DNA from: Planococcus maitriensis
GTDB taxonomy: Bacteria; Bacillota; Bacilli; Bacillales_A; Planococcaceae
Assembly (NCBI RefSeq): GCF_003289925.1
Contig: NZ_QLZQ01000005.1
Location: 62,001-126,000, forward strand
Direction of reading: 5' to 3'
Length of the DNA stretch: 64,000 nt
In this document: one piece after another, positions 53,517 to 62,697 of the stretch
Layout: each line of letters opens with the position of its first letter
How positions within the stretch are numbered: position 1 is the first letter of the stretch
Position numbers and translations under genes: made by a program
The notes under the pieces: model-generated
Database searches by the model: none
Seen by the model: only the letters and a program-made list of their open reading frames with translations
Told to the model about the DNA's origin: nothing

Positions 53517-54053
53517 TTACCGTTCTGGCGCATAATTGGCGATCAACACGCCTTGGTCGGTCGAAAAGCTTTTCAGCAATTTGAATGCTTTTGGCGACAC
53601 GCCATCGCGGAACAGTTTTTTTCCTTCCCCCATTAACAGCGGGAAGGTCATCAAATGCAATTCGTCGACCAAATCGTGTTCGATCAAGGTATCGATCAGC
53701 TCAGCGCTGCCATAGACGAGCAAGCGCTGGCCGGTTTTCTTCAGCCGTTTGATTTCCTCGACGAAGTCATGGTTGATCAGGCGCGCATTCCATTCTGTCC
53801 GTTTCAGCGTATGCGACACGACATATTTCGGGATTTGGTTCATCCGGTCCGCAAAACCGTGCCCATCTTCGGCAGTCGGCCAGGTGGCGGCGAACCCTTC
53901 ATACGTGACGCGCCCGAGCAGCAAGGCATCATTATTGTAAAGTTGATCCAGTTGAAACTGGGCGAGTTCATCGTCCCAATAGGCTGCCGTCCATGACGGC
54001 TCTTCCATGACGCCATCAAGAGTTATGTACATTGATACAGTCAGTTTTCCCAT
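53517..54053 (-). CDS. Dihydrofolate reductase/RibD-like family protein
   Basis: A 178-residue protein of the RibD C-terminal/DHFR-like fold: MGKLTVSMYITLDGVMEEPSW at the start, LLLGRVTYEGFAATWP near 57 and LLVYGSAELIDTLIEHDLVDELHLM near 120 match the family. Members bind NADPH and reduce pyrimidine-type substrates, but most are uncharacterised; true folate reductase activity is not implied. ATG at 54053 has AGGGG upstream; an ATG two codons earlier is equally in frame. It may be co-transcribed with mgtE. Confidence 0.82.
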   Translation of the reverse strand: MGKLTVSMYITLDGVMEEPSWTAAYWDDELAQFQLDQLYNNDALLLGRVTYEGFAATWPTAEDGHGFADRMNQIPKYVVSHTLKRTEWNARLINHDFVEEIKRLKKTGQRLLVYGSAELIDTLIEHDLVDELHLMTFPLLMGEGKKLFRDGVSPKAFKLLKSFSTDQGVLIANYAPER

Positions 54054-54258
54054 GGTCATTTTCCCCTTTCCATAACAGGATGCCGGAAGCTCAGGCGATA
54101 ATGGGTACACTTCGGGAAGAGCAAGGGAGAATCCTGCTTCGGACTATTCCAAATTCCGAAAAATCGATGTAATCTGAAAATTTTTATGGCAATGAAATCA
54201 GTATAGTGGCAAAATAAATACAAGCATTCATTCCATTTCCACAAAGGGGTTTGAGAAC

Positions 54259-55728
54259 ATGAAAGAAGACAAGAAACGCCCGAAACAGCAGGAGATCGAA
54301 GTGCCCTTCTGGCTGGCTTTGCTGCCGCTGGTTTTCATGGTTGCGGCGATGGCTGTCACGATCATCATTTTTGAGGGCAGCCCGCATATTCCCTTGCTTC
54401 TCGGCACGACCATCGCGGTCATCATCGCCTGGCGGTTGGGGTACCGCTGGCACATGATCGAAGAGGGTGCCTATAAAGGAATCCGGCTTGCTTTGCCGGC
54501 TTTGGTCATCATCATCATGGTCGGCATGATCATCGCTTCATGGATCGGCGGGGGCATCGTCGCGACGATGATTTATTATGGCTTGAAAATCATTACACCT
54601 TCATTATTCCTCGTCACCATCTGTTTAATCTGCGCATTGGTCGCCGGGGCGATCGGCAGTTCCTGGTCGACGATGGGGACCGTCGGCATCGCCGGCATGG
54701 GCATCGGCGCGAGCATGGGGATTCCTGCTGCAATGGTCGCCGGAGCGGTCATCTCAGGCTCTTATTTCGGGGACAAGATGTCGCCGCTGTCAGACACGAC
54801 GAACTTGGCAGCAGGTGTTACCAACACCAATTTGTTCGTCCACATCCGCCATATGGTCTATACGACCATTCCAGGGCTGATCATTGCACTGATCGCGTAT
54901 TTCTTCCTGGGCCGCCAATTCGGGGGCAATGCAATCGATAGCGGCAATATCAATACCATCCTGTCGTCGCTTGAAGAAAATTTCGTCATCTCGCCATGGC
55001 TCTTGCTTGTGCCTTTAGCAGTCATCGTATTGGTCATGAAAAAAGTGCCGGCATTGCCGGCGCTCGGGGTCGGCATCGTGCTCGGCTGGCTGTGCCACAT
55101 CCTGGTGCAGGGCGGCTCGGTGGCAGAAGCGGTCAATGCACTGCATGACGGCTACGCCATCACGTCCGGTAACGAAGTGGTCGATTCCTTGTTCAATAGA
55201 GGCGGCATCGATTCGATGATGTTCGTTATTTCCTTGACGATTTTCGCCATGACCTTCGGCGGGGTGCTGGAACATACAGGCATGTTGAAATCGATCGTCA
55301 CCAAGATCTTGATGCTGGCAAAAACGGCCGGCAGCCTGATCGCTGCGACCGTCGCATCCGCCTTCCTGACGAATGTCACGGCATCCGAGCAGTATATTTC
55401 GATCCTGTTGCCTGGCCGAATGTATGCACGGGCTTATCAGGACCAGGGCTTGCATTCGAAAAACCTGTCGCGCGCATTGGAAGACGGCGGGACGATCACG
55501 TCGCCGTTCGTTCCGTGGAACACATGCGGCGTGTTCATCCTGGCGACGCTTGCGGTCCATCCATTCGCCTATGCACCGTATGCGGTGTTGAATTACTCCG
55601 TGCCGATCATCGCCATCATCATGGCGTTCCTCGGCTGGAAAGTCGAATTCATGACCGATGAGGAAATGCAGAAGCTTAAAGAACGCGAAGCACGCATGGA
55701 TATGGAAGTGCAGGAAGAACCGGTATAA
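54259..55728 (+). CDS. nhaC: NhaC-family Na+/H+ antiporter
   Basis: A 489-residue membrane protein with about twelve spans. The conserved NhaC blocks GAIGSSWSTMGTVGIAGMGIG near 133 and ISGSYFGDKMSPLSDTTNLAAG near 167 hold polar residues for ion binding, and the C-terminal half has GGTITSPFVPWNTCGVF. Function is Na+/H+ exchange, although some relatives carry malate-lactate or amino acids. ATG follows AAAGGGG. It is monocistronic, with a hairpin shared with the siderophore operon. Confidence 0.88.
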   Translation: MKEDKKRPKQQEIEVPFWLALLPLVFMVAAMAVTIIIFEGSPHIPLLLGTTIAVIIAWRLGYRWHMIEEGAYKGIRLALPALVIIIMVGMIIASWIGGGIVATMIYYGLKIITPSLFLVTICLICALVAGAIGSSWSTMGTVGIAGMGIGASMGIPAAMVAGAVISGSYFGDKMSPLSDTTNLAAGVTNTNLFVHIRHMVYTTIPGLIIALIAYFFLGRQFGGNAIDSGNINTILSSLEENFVISPWLLLVPLAVIVLVMKKVPALPALGVGIVLGWLCHILVQGGSVAEAVNALHDGYAITSGNEVVDSLFNRGGIDSMMFVISLTIFAMTFGGVLEHTGMLKSIVTKILMLAKTAGSLIAATVASAFLTNVTASEQYISILLPGRMYARAYQDQGLHSKNLSRALEDGGTITSPFVPWNTCGVFILATLAVHPFAYAPYAVLNYSVPIIAIIMAFLGWKVEFMTDEEMQKLKEREARMDMEVQEEPV

Positions 55729-55732
55729 AACA

Positions 55733-55777
55733 GCAAAAAGGCTCATGCCCCTTTTCGGGACATGAGCCTTTGTTTAT
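55733..55777. terminator. Bidirectional terminator
   Basis: AAAAGGCTCATG/CATGAGCCTTT around CCCCTTTTCGGGA, between convergent nhaC and the siderophore permease gene. Confidence 0.9.
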
Positions 55778-56781
55778 TTCTTCATCAATAAATAAACGAA
55801 ATATGGTGCGCCGATCAATGCTGCCATGACGCCAGCCGGAATGCCCGACGGTTCAAGCAAATTGCGGCCGATTGTGTCAGCCGCAAGCAGCAGCCAGCCG
55901 CCGAGGAGGATGGCGACGGGCAGGAACAATTGATGGCGCGGCCCGACGAGCGCTTTCGCGAGGTGAGGGGCCATCAAGCCGATAAAGGCGATGCTGCCGG
56001 TGACAGAAACCGCAGCGGCAGCGAGCGCGACTGCCGCAAGCAGCAGGACGGCGCGTTCTTTGCCGATATTGAGCCCGAGCCCGATTGCGGCCGGTTCACC
56101 GAGCCCAAGTATGTTCAAACGATTCGCTTTGTATAAAACGAAAGGCACAAGAACAATGAGCCACGGCAAGAGTGCCAGGATGAACGGCCAGTCGGTGCCC
56201 CAGATCGTTCCTGCCAGCCATTGCGCGATGAAATCGACTTTCTCCCGGTCAGCGGAGGAAATGAGCACGATCATGACACCGGACAAGGCCATCGAAAAAC
56301 CGATGCCGACCAATACCAAGCGAACCGGCTGGAGCCCTGTCCGCGGATCGCGTGAAAACAAATAAATCAAGATAGCCGTGATGAAAGCGCCGAGAAATGC
56401 GACGAACGGCAGCATGAAAGTGAATGAGCCCGGTTCGACAGGCAAGAACAGGAAGAATACCGCAATGGCCACCCCGGCACCGGAGTTGATGCCGATAATG
56501 CCAGGGTCTGCCAGATCGTTGCGGGTAATGCTCTGCAATACGGCGCCGGACAAAGCCAGTGCCATGCCGGCAAGCAAAGTGATCAAAAGCCGTGGCATGC
56601 GTACGGAAAACAGTACGAACTCTTCTTTGAAGTCGCCTTGGCCCATCAGCACCGGCACAATCCGGTCAAAGCCAAGAGTCGAATAGCCGAGTCCCAAACT
56701 CAGGACGCCTGTGGCAAGGAGGATGACACTAAGCACGGCGACCGTGATGCGCTGTTTACGGATTAAATGCGGCTGGATCAT
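55774..56781 (-). CDS. Siderophore ABC transporter permease, FecCD family (second subunit)
   Basis: A 335-residue permease with about ten spans and the FecCD motifs VRMPRLLITLLAGMALALSGAV near 60 and GSIAFIGLMAPHLAKALVGPRH near 255. It overlaps the other permease gene by 4 bp. Last gene of the Fur-controlled operon; together the two permeases form the channel for Fe3+-siderophore import. Confidence 0.92.
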   Translation of the reverse strand: MIQPHLIRKQRITVAVLSVILLATGVLSLGLGYSTLGFDRIVPVLMGQGDFKEEFVLFSVRMPRLLITLLAGMALALSGAVLQSITRNDLADPGIIGINSGAGVAIAVFFLFLPVEPGSFTFMLPFVAFLGAFITAILIYLFSRDPRTGLQPVRLVLVGIGFSMALSGVMIVLISSADREKVDFIAQWLAGTIWGTDWPFILALLPWLIVLVPFVLYKANRLNILGLGEPAAIGLGLNIGKERAVLLLAAVALAAAAVSVTGSIAFIGLMAPHLAKALVGPRHQLFLPVAILLGGWLLLAADTIGRNLLEPSGIPAGVMAALIGAPYFVYLLMKK

Positions 56782-57776
56782 GTGAACGCACCTCCGCCTT
56801 TGCGGACGATGAGCAGGAAGAACGGCAAGCCGAGCATGGCGACTACCGCTGCGACCGGCGTTTCAAAGGGAGCGTTGACCGTGCGGCCGAATAAATCGGC
56901 GAGCAGCATGAAGACTGCGCCAATGACGGCGGACATCGGGATGATGAAGCGGTAATCGCTGCCGACGATCACGCGGACGATATGCGGGATCATCAAACCG
57001 ATGAATGCCAAGTTGCCGGCCAAGGCAACCGCTGCGCCGGCAAGCAAGGTGACGACGACAAACAGCATCGCCTTAATCTGGCCGGTCTTTTGGCCAAGGC
57101 CGATCGCCGCTTCTTCGCTCAAGCTGAGCACTGCCAGTTGCCGGGACAGTAATAATGCCGCGAGCAGTGTAATCGTGATGAACGGCACGATGATCTGCAG
57201 CTGCCCCCAGGACGTGCCGATCAAGCCGCCGGCGGTCCACATCGAGACATCTTTCGATATTTTGAACAATAAACCGATCGCTTCTGCAATGGCGGTCAGA
57301 AAAGCCGAGACGGCAGCCCCGGCAAGGACGATGCGGAACGGCGAGAAGCCGCCGCGCCGCGAGGCCCCGATGCCGAAGACGAGCCCGGCCCCGATGGCGG
57401 CGCCGATAAAGCAGGCAATCATGATGCCGAAATAATTGGCGCCCGGGATAAACGCCAAAGTCGCAGCAAGCGCTGCGTTGGCGCCGGCAGTCAAACCGAG
57501 CAGGCCAGGGTCTGCGAGCGGATTGCGGGTCATGCCTTGCATGATGGCCCCGGATACGGCAAGTGCGGCCCCGACGAAAATCGCTGCCACTTCACGCGGC
57601 AGGCGGATTTCACGGATAACTGAAATCTGCTGCCCTGTGTTGTCGGAGAAGAGGGCAAGCCATAGATTCTTCAAACTGACGTCGGCTGCGCCGAAAACCA
57701 TCGACACAACAAAAGCCAGCACAAGTGCCAGCAGGCTGATTCCGAATATGTAGGAAAAACGGGCGTTATAACGCAT
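56778..57776 (-). CDS. Siderophore ABC transporter permease, FecCD family (first subunit)
   Basis: A 332-residue FecCD permease with IRLPREVAAIFVGAALAVSGAI near 55 and GNLAFIGLMIPHIVRVIVGSDYR near 250. It starts 62 bp after the binding-protein gene, with a hairpin between, and overlaps the second permease by 4 bp. Of the FhuB/FeuB type. Confidence 0.92.
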   Translation of the reverse strand: MRYNARFSYIFGISLLALVLAFVVSMVFGAADVSLKNLWLALFSDNTGQQISVIREIRLPREVAAIFVGAALAVSGAIMQGMTRNPLADPGLLGLTAGANAALAATLAFIPGANYFGIMIACFIGAAIGAGLVFGIGASRRGGFSPFRIVLAGAAVSAFLTAIAEAIGLLFKISKDVSMWTAGGLIGTSWGQLQIIVPFITITLLAALLLSRQLAVLSLSEEAAIGLGQKTGQIKAMLFVVVTLLAGAAVALAGNLAFIGLMIPHIVRVIVGSDYRFIIPMSAVIGAVFMLLADLFGRTVNAPFETPVAAVVAMLGLPFFLLIVRKGGGAFT

Positions 57777-57804
57777 GCTTCATCATCTTTTCTATAGAAA
57801 GGAT

Positions 57805-57834
57805 AAAGGGATTCCGCGTGGCAGAATCCCTTTT
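57805..57834 (-). terminator. Intra-operon hairpin after the siderophore-binding gene
   Basis: AAAGGGATTC/GAATCCCTTT with a 10-nt loop, between the binding protein and the permeases. Partial termination would favour binding-protein expression. Confidence 0.7.
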
Positions 57835-57838
57835 AGTC

Positions 57839-58759
57839 TTATTGGCCAAGGAATTTTTCCTGGAAGAACTCCAGCTGGTAGTCGAGTGAAATCGGGTCAT
57901 TGAAATAGAATTTCTTCGCATCCGCTTCAAATACTTGGTTGTTCTTCACGGCTGGCGTGTTTTGGTAAAGCTCCGTTTCCTGGAATGAATTGTCCTGTTC
58001 GGAATCTTTACTGAAAATCACGTAATCACCCATGTATTCGGGGAGGACTTCTTGCGACAATGCATAGAACCCGTCAGTCAGTGCCATTTCTTCGACTTTC
58101 TCCGGCATGTTCAGGCCCATTTCCTGGTACAGGATTTCCGTGCCGCGGCCCCAGTTATCGCCGAATACATACAATTGCTTATCGAAGTTCTCGATGACCG
58201 ATACGGTGGCATCTTCGCCGATTTCCGCTTTGATGTCTTCACCGGCGCTTTGTGAGCGTTCTTTGAAATCGTCGACCCAAGCCTGTGCTTCCTGTTCTTT
58301 ATTGAGCAATTTGCCGATTTCCACGTGCTGCGTCAAATAATCGACCTGTCCATACGTGTAGGTCACCGTCGGAGCGATTTGCTCCAGTTTATCAATGTTT
58401 TTGATAGTAGACAAACCGATGATCAAATCAGGGTCCAATTCGATGATCTTCTCCAAATTGTCTTCCGTCACTTCTTCCACGCCTTCAAGCTGCTGCTCGA
58501 AGTTCGGGTTGGATTTCGACCAGGCATCCACACCGATGAGCGGCACATCAAGTGCCATGACATTGCCGGCATATGTAGAGAGGACAAGGACACGCTGCGG
58601 ATCGGCTGGCACTTCCACTGTGCCATTTTCCGATTCGTATTGGATTGTTTCGGCGTCGCTCGATGCGCCTTCCGAACCGCCCGTTTCCTCTGTAGAACCG
58701 CAAGCGGCAAGCGCCAGCATAACGAGTAAAGCAATGGACAAGATGAGTAGTTTTTTCAT
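57839..58759 (-). CDS. Iron-siderophore ABC transporter substrate-binding lipoprotein
   Basis: A 306-residue class III binding protein with lipobox LAAC (C20) and an acidic, serine-rich linker before the fold. VTEDNLEKIIELDPDLII, VEIGKLLNKEQEA and GRGTEILYQEMGL are shared almost word for word with the orphan protein at 26772-27701, so these are recent paralogues. It sits between ATPase and permease genes in a Fur-regulated operon, probably for a catecholate or hydroxamate siderophore. The AAAGGAG site lies inside the end of the ATPase gene. Confidence 0.94.
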   Translation of the reverse strand: MKKLLILSIALLVMLALAACGSTEETGGSEGASSDAETIQYESENGTVEVPADPQRVLVLSTYAGNVMALDVPLIGVDAWSKSNPNFEQQLEGVEEVTEDNLEKIIELDPDLIIGLSTIKNIDKLEQIAPTVTYTYGQVDYLTQHVEIGKLLNKEQEAQAWVDDFKERSQSAGEDIKAEIGEDATVSVIENFDKQLYVFGDNWGRGTEILYQEMGLNMPEKVEEMALTDGFYALSQEVLPEYMGDYVIFSKDSEQDNSFQETELYQNTPAVKNNQVFEADAKKFYFNDPISLDYQLEFFQEKFLGQ

Positions 58760-58766
58760 GATCTGG

Positions 58767-59558
58767 TTAAGCTCCTTTAATTAAATTATAGGTGAGGCAA
58801 ATCGGTTTTTGCGTGCGCGGATCCAGGCCGATTTCCGCATCGATGCGGAAAACTTCACGGAGCACCTCCGGAACGATGACTTCTTCGGGTGATCCGGCTT
58901 TGATGATCTGCCCGTCTTTCATCGCGACGATATGGTCAGCGAAGCGGGCGGCGTGGTTCAAATCATGCAGCACCATGACGATGGTGCGTTCTTCCTCGGC
59001 ATTGAGTTCGCGGAGCAGTTCCAGAATTTCCAATTGATGCGCCATGTCGAGGTAAGTCGTCGGTTCATCGAGGAAAATCATTTCGGTCTCCTGCGCGAGC
59101 GCCATGGCAATCCAGACGCGTTGGCGCTGGCCGCCGGACAAGGCGTCGACGGGATGGTATTTGAAAAATTGCGTGCCGGTCACATTGAGTGCCCAGTCGA
59201 TCATTTCATAATCCCGTTTGCTGAGCTTGCCGAATCCTTTTTGATAAGGGAAGCGGCCATATGAGACGATTTCGCCGACGGTCAAACCGGCAGCGTTCTC
59301 CGGCGACTGCGGCAAGATGGCGAGCTTTTTCGCCAATTGCTTCGTTTTCTCTTCTGCGATTTGCTGGCCGTCGAGAATGACGGAGCCCGCTTCGTGAGGA
59401 ATGACGCGCGTCATCGCTTTCAGGAAGGTCGATTTCCCGCAGCCGTTCGGCCCGATGATCGCCGTGATCTTTTTATCTGGAATCGACAGGGACAAGCCTT
59501 TGACGATTTTCCTTTCGCCATAGCTGACTTCCAGGTTTTCTGTGAAAAGGCGTCCCAT
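58767..59558 (-). CDS. Siderophore ABC transporter ATP-binding protein, FhuC/FecE type
   Basis: A 263-residue ATPase with Walker A GPNGCGKS at residues 36-43, the Q-loop in LPQSPE, signature LSGGQRQR near 140 and Walker B EMIFLDEPTTYLD. It is the first gene of the operon ATPase, binding protein, permease, permease. AAAGGAGGG precedes the ATG. A Fur box overlaps its promoter region. It could also energise the orphan binding protein. Confidence 0.93.
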   Translation of the reverse strand: MGRLFTENLEVSYGERKIVKGLSLSIPDKKITAIIGPNGCGKSTFLKAMTRVIPHEAGSVILDGQQIAEEKTKQLAKKLAILPQSPENAAGLTVGEIVSYGRFPYQKGFGKLSKRDYEMIDWALNVTGTQFFKYHPVDALSGGQRQRVWIAMALAQETEMIFLDEPTTYLDMAHQLEILELLRELNAEEERTIVMVLHDLNHAARFADHIVAMKDGQIIKAGSPEEVIVPEVLREVFRIDAEIGLDPRTQKPICLTYNLIKGA

Positions 59559-59621
59559 CGACAGCCCTCCTTTTCGTTAAACCGTAATTTTCAATCAAAA
59601 AAATAAAAATGGGATATATGT

Positions 59622-59636
59622 TGATAATGATTCTCA
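59622..59636. promoter_or_regulatory. Fur box, proximal to the siderophore operon
   Basis: TGATAATGATTCTCA matches the 7-1-7 Fur consensus with one mismatch. It lies 64 bp upstream of the ATPase start on the minus strand. Confidence 0.85.
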
Positions 59637-59666
59637 CTTTCATTACAATGTATACTATAAGGTTAT

Positions 59667-59681
59667 TGAGAATCATTGTCA
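59667..59681. promoter_or_regulatory. Fur box, proximal to the reductase gene
   Basis: TGAGAATCATTGTCA matches the Fur consensus with two mismatches, 33 bp upstream of the plus-strand ATG at 59715. Confidence 0.75.
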
Positions 59682-59714
59682 ATCGCAATATACCATAGAA
59701 CGGGGATGGAAAAA

Positions 59715-60764
59715 ATGGCCAATCACGACATCTTTGACGTAACCATCATCGGGGGAGGCCCCGCCGGTTTGTATTCAGCTTTCTACAGCGGCCTTCGGGG
59801 CATGAAAACGAAAATCATCGAGTTCCAGCCGCGCCTGGGCGGAAAGCTCCATGTCTATCCGGAAAAAATGATCTGGGACGTCGGGGGGCAGACGCCGATC
59901 CGCTGTGAACAACTGATTACCCAATTGGTCGAGCAAGGGCTGACGTTCGATCCGACAGTGTGCTTGGATGAGAAAGTGGAAAGCATGGCCAAAAACGAAG
60001 AGGGCTTGTTTGTATTGGCTGGTGCTTCAGGTGAAGTCCATTACTCGAAATCGGTCATCGTCGCAGTCGGCGGAGGCATCCTGAAACCGCAGAAGCTGCA
60101 AATCGAAGGGGCCGAACGTTTTGAAGTGGCGAACCTCAATTACACTGTCAAAACACTCGAGCGTTTCCGCGGCAGCACAGTGCTCATTTCAGGAGGCGGC
60201 AATTCGGCAGTCGACTGGGCGAACGAGCTCGAGCCGATCGCCGAGAAAGTCTATGTCGTCCACCGCAAATCCGAAATGGCCGGCCATGAAGCGCAAGTGC
60301 GCCAATTGCTCGAAAGCCGCGCCGAATGCCTATTGGATTCCGCCATCACGAGGCTCGTGGCCTCGGATGCAGGCGACCGCGTCGAACTCGTGGAAGTGAT
60401 GAACCAAGTGACGGGTGAGCGGCGCATGCTGCCGGTCGACCAGCTCGTCATCAACCACGGCTATGAACGTGATGCGAGCTTGCTCGAGAACAGCCCGCTC
60501 GATTTGGAGACAAAAGATGAGTTCTATCTGAAAGGCACGCCGGCAAGCGAAACTTCCGTACCGGGAGTGTTTGCGGCAGGGGACATCCTCCAGCATGACG
60601 GCAAGCTCAATTTGATCGCCGGCACGTTCACCGACGCCGCCAATGCCGTCAATAAAGCGAAGAAATTCATCGAGCCGGACGCGGCCAATATTGCCATGGT
60701 TTCTTCCCATAACGATGCATTCAATTCCCGCAACCAGGCGCTGAAAAAACAGGCGATGCGCTGA
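59715..60764 (+). CDS. Ferredoxin/flavodoxin--NADP+ reductase, YumC/YcgT type
   Basis: A 349-residue thioredoxin-reductase-like flavoprotein transferring electrons from NADPH to ferredoxin or flavodoxin. FAD motif GGGPAGLYSAFYSGLRG starts near residue 14, the NADPH motif is ISGGGNSAVDWANEL, and VFAAGDILQHDGKLNLIAGTF is the second FAD loop. It lacks a CxxC, as expected for this family. ATG at 59715 follows GGATGGA. Divergent Fur control points to the iron-regulated YcgT branch, probably supplying electrons for siderophore-iron reduction or haem release. Confidence 0.9.
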   Translation: MANHDIFDVTIIGGGPAGLYSAFYSGLRGMKTKIIEFQPRLGGKLHVYPEKMIWDVGGQTPIRCEQLITQLVEQGLTFDPTVCLDEKVESMAKNEEGLFVLAGASGEVHYSKSVIVAVGGGILKPQKLQIEGAERFEVANLNYTVKTLERFRGSTVLISGGGNSAVDWANELEPIAEKVYVVHRKSEMAGHEAQVRQLLESRAECLLDSAITRLVASDAGDRVELVEVMNQVTGERRMLPVDQLVINHGYERDASLLENSPLDLETKDEFYLKGTPASETSVPGVFAAGDILQHDGKLNLIAGTFTDAANAVNKAKKFIEPDAANIAMVSSHNDAFNSRNQALKKQAMR

Positions 60765-60840
60765 CCGGTTTGTTTATGCCCGCTCCTTCAAGGGTAGAGG
60801 AGGACTAGGACAGAACAATAAACCGGAGGAGGAATAGAAC

Positions 60841-61257
60841 ATGGAATTGAAAGACTATGGTGCTGAATCATTTGTCGTCAATATCGAAGATGCGACAAAA
60901 CAAAACGATACGTTCCGGACCGCCCTTTGGACCGGTAAAAACTTGCAGGTGACCTTGATGAGCATCGCTCCTGGTGATGACATCGGCCTTGAGGTCCACG
61001 AACACGGCGACCAATTCCTTCGCGTCGAGGACGGGGAAGGCCTCGTGCAGATGGGAGACAGCGAAGACAATCTGAGCTTTGAAGAGAAAGCAGAAGACGA
61101 TTACGCTATCCTCATCCCAGCAGGCAAATGGCATAATGTCACGAACACAGGCGATAAGCCGCTGAAGATCTACTCCATCTATGCACCGCCAGAACATCCG
61201 CATAGCACAGTGCATAAAACGAAAGCGGAAGCGGACGCAGCAGAAGAGGAAGAATAA
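60841..61257 (+). CDS. Cupin-domain protein
   Basis: A 138-residue single-domain cupin. The first motif reads GDDIGLEVHEHGDQFLRVEDGEG and the second IPAGKWHNVTNTG, giving three His and one Glu for metal binding. The C-terminal tail is highly acidic (ADAAEEEE). Substrate is unknown. ATG follows GGAGGAGG. It lies 76 bp after the reductase; a terminator follows. Confidence 0.85.
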   Translation: MELKDYGAESFVVNIEDATKQNDTFRTALWTGKNLQVTLMSIAPGDDIGLEVHEHGDQFLRVEDGEGLVQMGDSEDNLSFEEKAEDDYAILIPAGKWHNVTNTGDKPLKIYSIYAPPEHPHSTVHKTKAEADAAEEEE

Positions 61258-61263
61258 GAACGA

Positions 61264-61306
61264 AATAAAGACCGGCTGACAGGACACTGTCAGCCGGTCT
61301 TTATTA
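61264..61306. terminator. Bidirectional terminator
   Basis: AATAAAGACCGGCTGACA/TGTCAGCCGGTCTTTATT with a short loop, between the cupin and convergent MFS genes. Confidence 0.92.
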
Positions 61307-61315
61307 TGGTGCTGC

Positions 61316-62509
61316 TCAATGGAGCGAAGCGGAATGCCTGCGTTCTTTTCTTCCATGCAGGAAATAATACGGCACGATCATGGCAAAGACCGCAATCCCC
61401 AGCAATCCGTAAAGAGCGCTATAGCCGGTGAAGGGGATGATGAACCCGAGGATGTACGGCCCCAAGCCGAGGCCGCCGTCCATCGCGATAAAGAACGTCG
61501 ATGTCGCCAGCCCCATCCGGTGGGGAGGGGTCAGCTTGATGGCGACCGCTTGCGTCGTCGATTGCATATTGCCGAACCCGAGGCCGATCAAAGCCCCGGC
61601 AAACAACAGCCCCAGCCCTGAATCGGTGATACTGAGCAGCAGCAGGCCGCCTGCAAGCGAGGCGAGCGCTGGATACATGATGTAATTGGCGCCGTACAGG
61701 TCCATGATACGGCCGGTGAATGGCCGCGTCAGCAGGATGACGACGGCATAGACCAGGAAGAAGAAACTCGCCGCTTCCACAAGCCCTTTGTCATTGGCGT
61801 AAAAATTGATGAATGACAGCACGCTCGAATAGCTGAGCGCCACCAGGAACATGACGATGGCGATCGGCACAGCATTTGCTTCGATATAGTTGGAAAGCTG
61901 AAAGCCGGATTTTACATCGCCAGCCGGCGGCCTTTCCAGCGCCGGCACTTCCACAAAGGTGCTCAAGGCCAATGCTGACACAGCGATTGCTACACAGGCA
62001 GCGAAAATCATATTATAGCCAGTCCATTGGCTCATCATCAAGCCGATGAAGGGGCCGAATGCTGCGCCAAGCGTTGCGCTCATGCTGAAATAGCCGATGC
62101 CTTCGCCTTTGCGCGTGTGGGGAATGACTTGTGCGGCGATTGTTCCGGCAGCGGTGCTTGCGATTCCAAGTGTTGCGCCGTGCAAGAAGCGGTTGAGCAT
62201 CAAAAAAGGCAACCCGAGCTGCAGGAAATAAAGTGCGGTCATCCCGACAAATAAGGCGGAACCGAGCACCAATGCGCGTTTTCGGCCGATCATATCGAGC
62301 GTGCGGCCGATGACCAAGCGTCCCGCGAGCGCACCCAAGATGAAAATCCCGGTGACAAGACCGGCTTCACTGGTCGAAGCGCCGTATTCTTCGACGGCGT
62401 ATAAAGCGATCGTGACGATCAATAAATAGAACACAAGCAATAGCAGGAAATGGACGACGGAAACACCGATAAAGTCCCGCGTCCATAATTTAGGTTTGTT
62501 ATGACTCAA
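61316..62509 (-). CDS. MFS transporter
   Basis: A 397-residue major facilitator with about twelve spans. The MFS motif A-like loop GRLVIGRTLDMIGRKRALVLG is near residue 70. TTG at 62509 follows GAAGGAG with 7-nt spacing; an in-frame ATG at 62533 has no good site. Substrate is unknown; multidrug or sugar efflux is usual for the subgroup. It is monocistronic. Confidence 0.85.
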   Translation of the reverse strand: MSHNKPKLWTRDFIGVSVVHFLLLLVFYLLIVTIALYAVEEYGASTSEAGLVTGIFILGALAGRLVIGRTLDMIGRKRALVLGSALFVGMTALYFLQLGLPFLMLNRFLHGATLGIASTAAGTIAAQVIPHTRKGEGIGYFSMSATLGAAFGPFIGLMMSQWTGYNMIFAACVAIAVSALALSTFVEVPALERPPAGDVKSGFQLSNYIEANAVPIAIVMFLVALSYSSVLSFINFYANDKGLVEAASFFFLVYAVVILLTRPFTGRIMDLYGANYIMYPALASLAGGLLLLSITDSGLGLLFAGALIGLGFGNMQSTTQAVAIKLTPPHRMGLATSTFFIAMDGGLGLGPYILGFIIPFTGYSALYGLLGIAVFAMIVPYYFLHGRKERRHSASLH

Positions 62510-62620
62510 ATGCAAGACTCCTTCGAAAAACATGATGGCAGGATTATATGTAATATATCTTTGTCCTTGTCATTATTAACCGTAGCAGACCCCGGGCAGA
62601 CCGTCCAATATATGGCACCT

Positions 62621-62653
62621 GAAAAAGCGCCGCCTCAAGAGGCGGCGCTTTCG
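62621..62653 (-). terminator. Terminator of the GGDEF gene
   Basis: AAAGCGCCGCCTC/GAGGCGGCGCTTT with a 4-nt loop and five U residues on the minus strand, 45 bp beyond the stop. Confidence 0.85.
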
Positions 62654-62697
62654 GATGATCATTCGCTTCCGATACACAAACAGTCAATAGCTCCATG

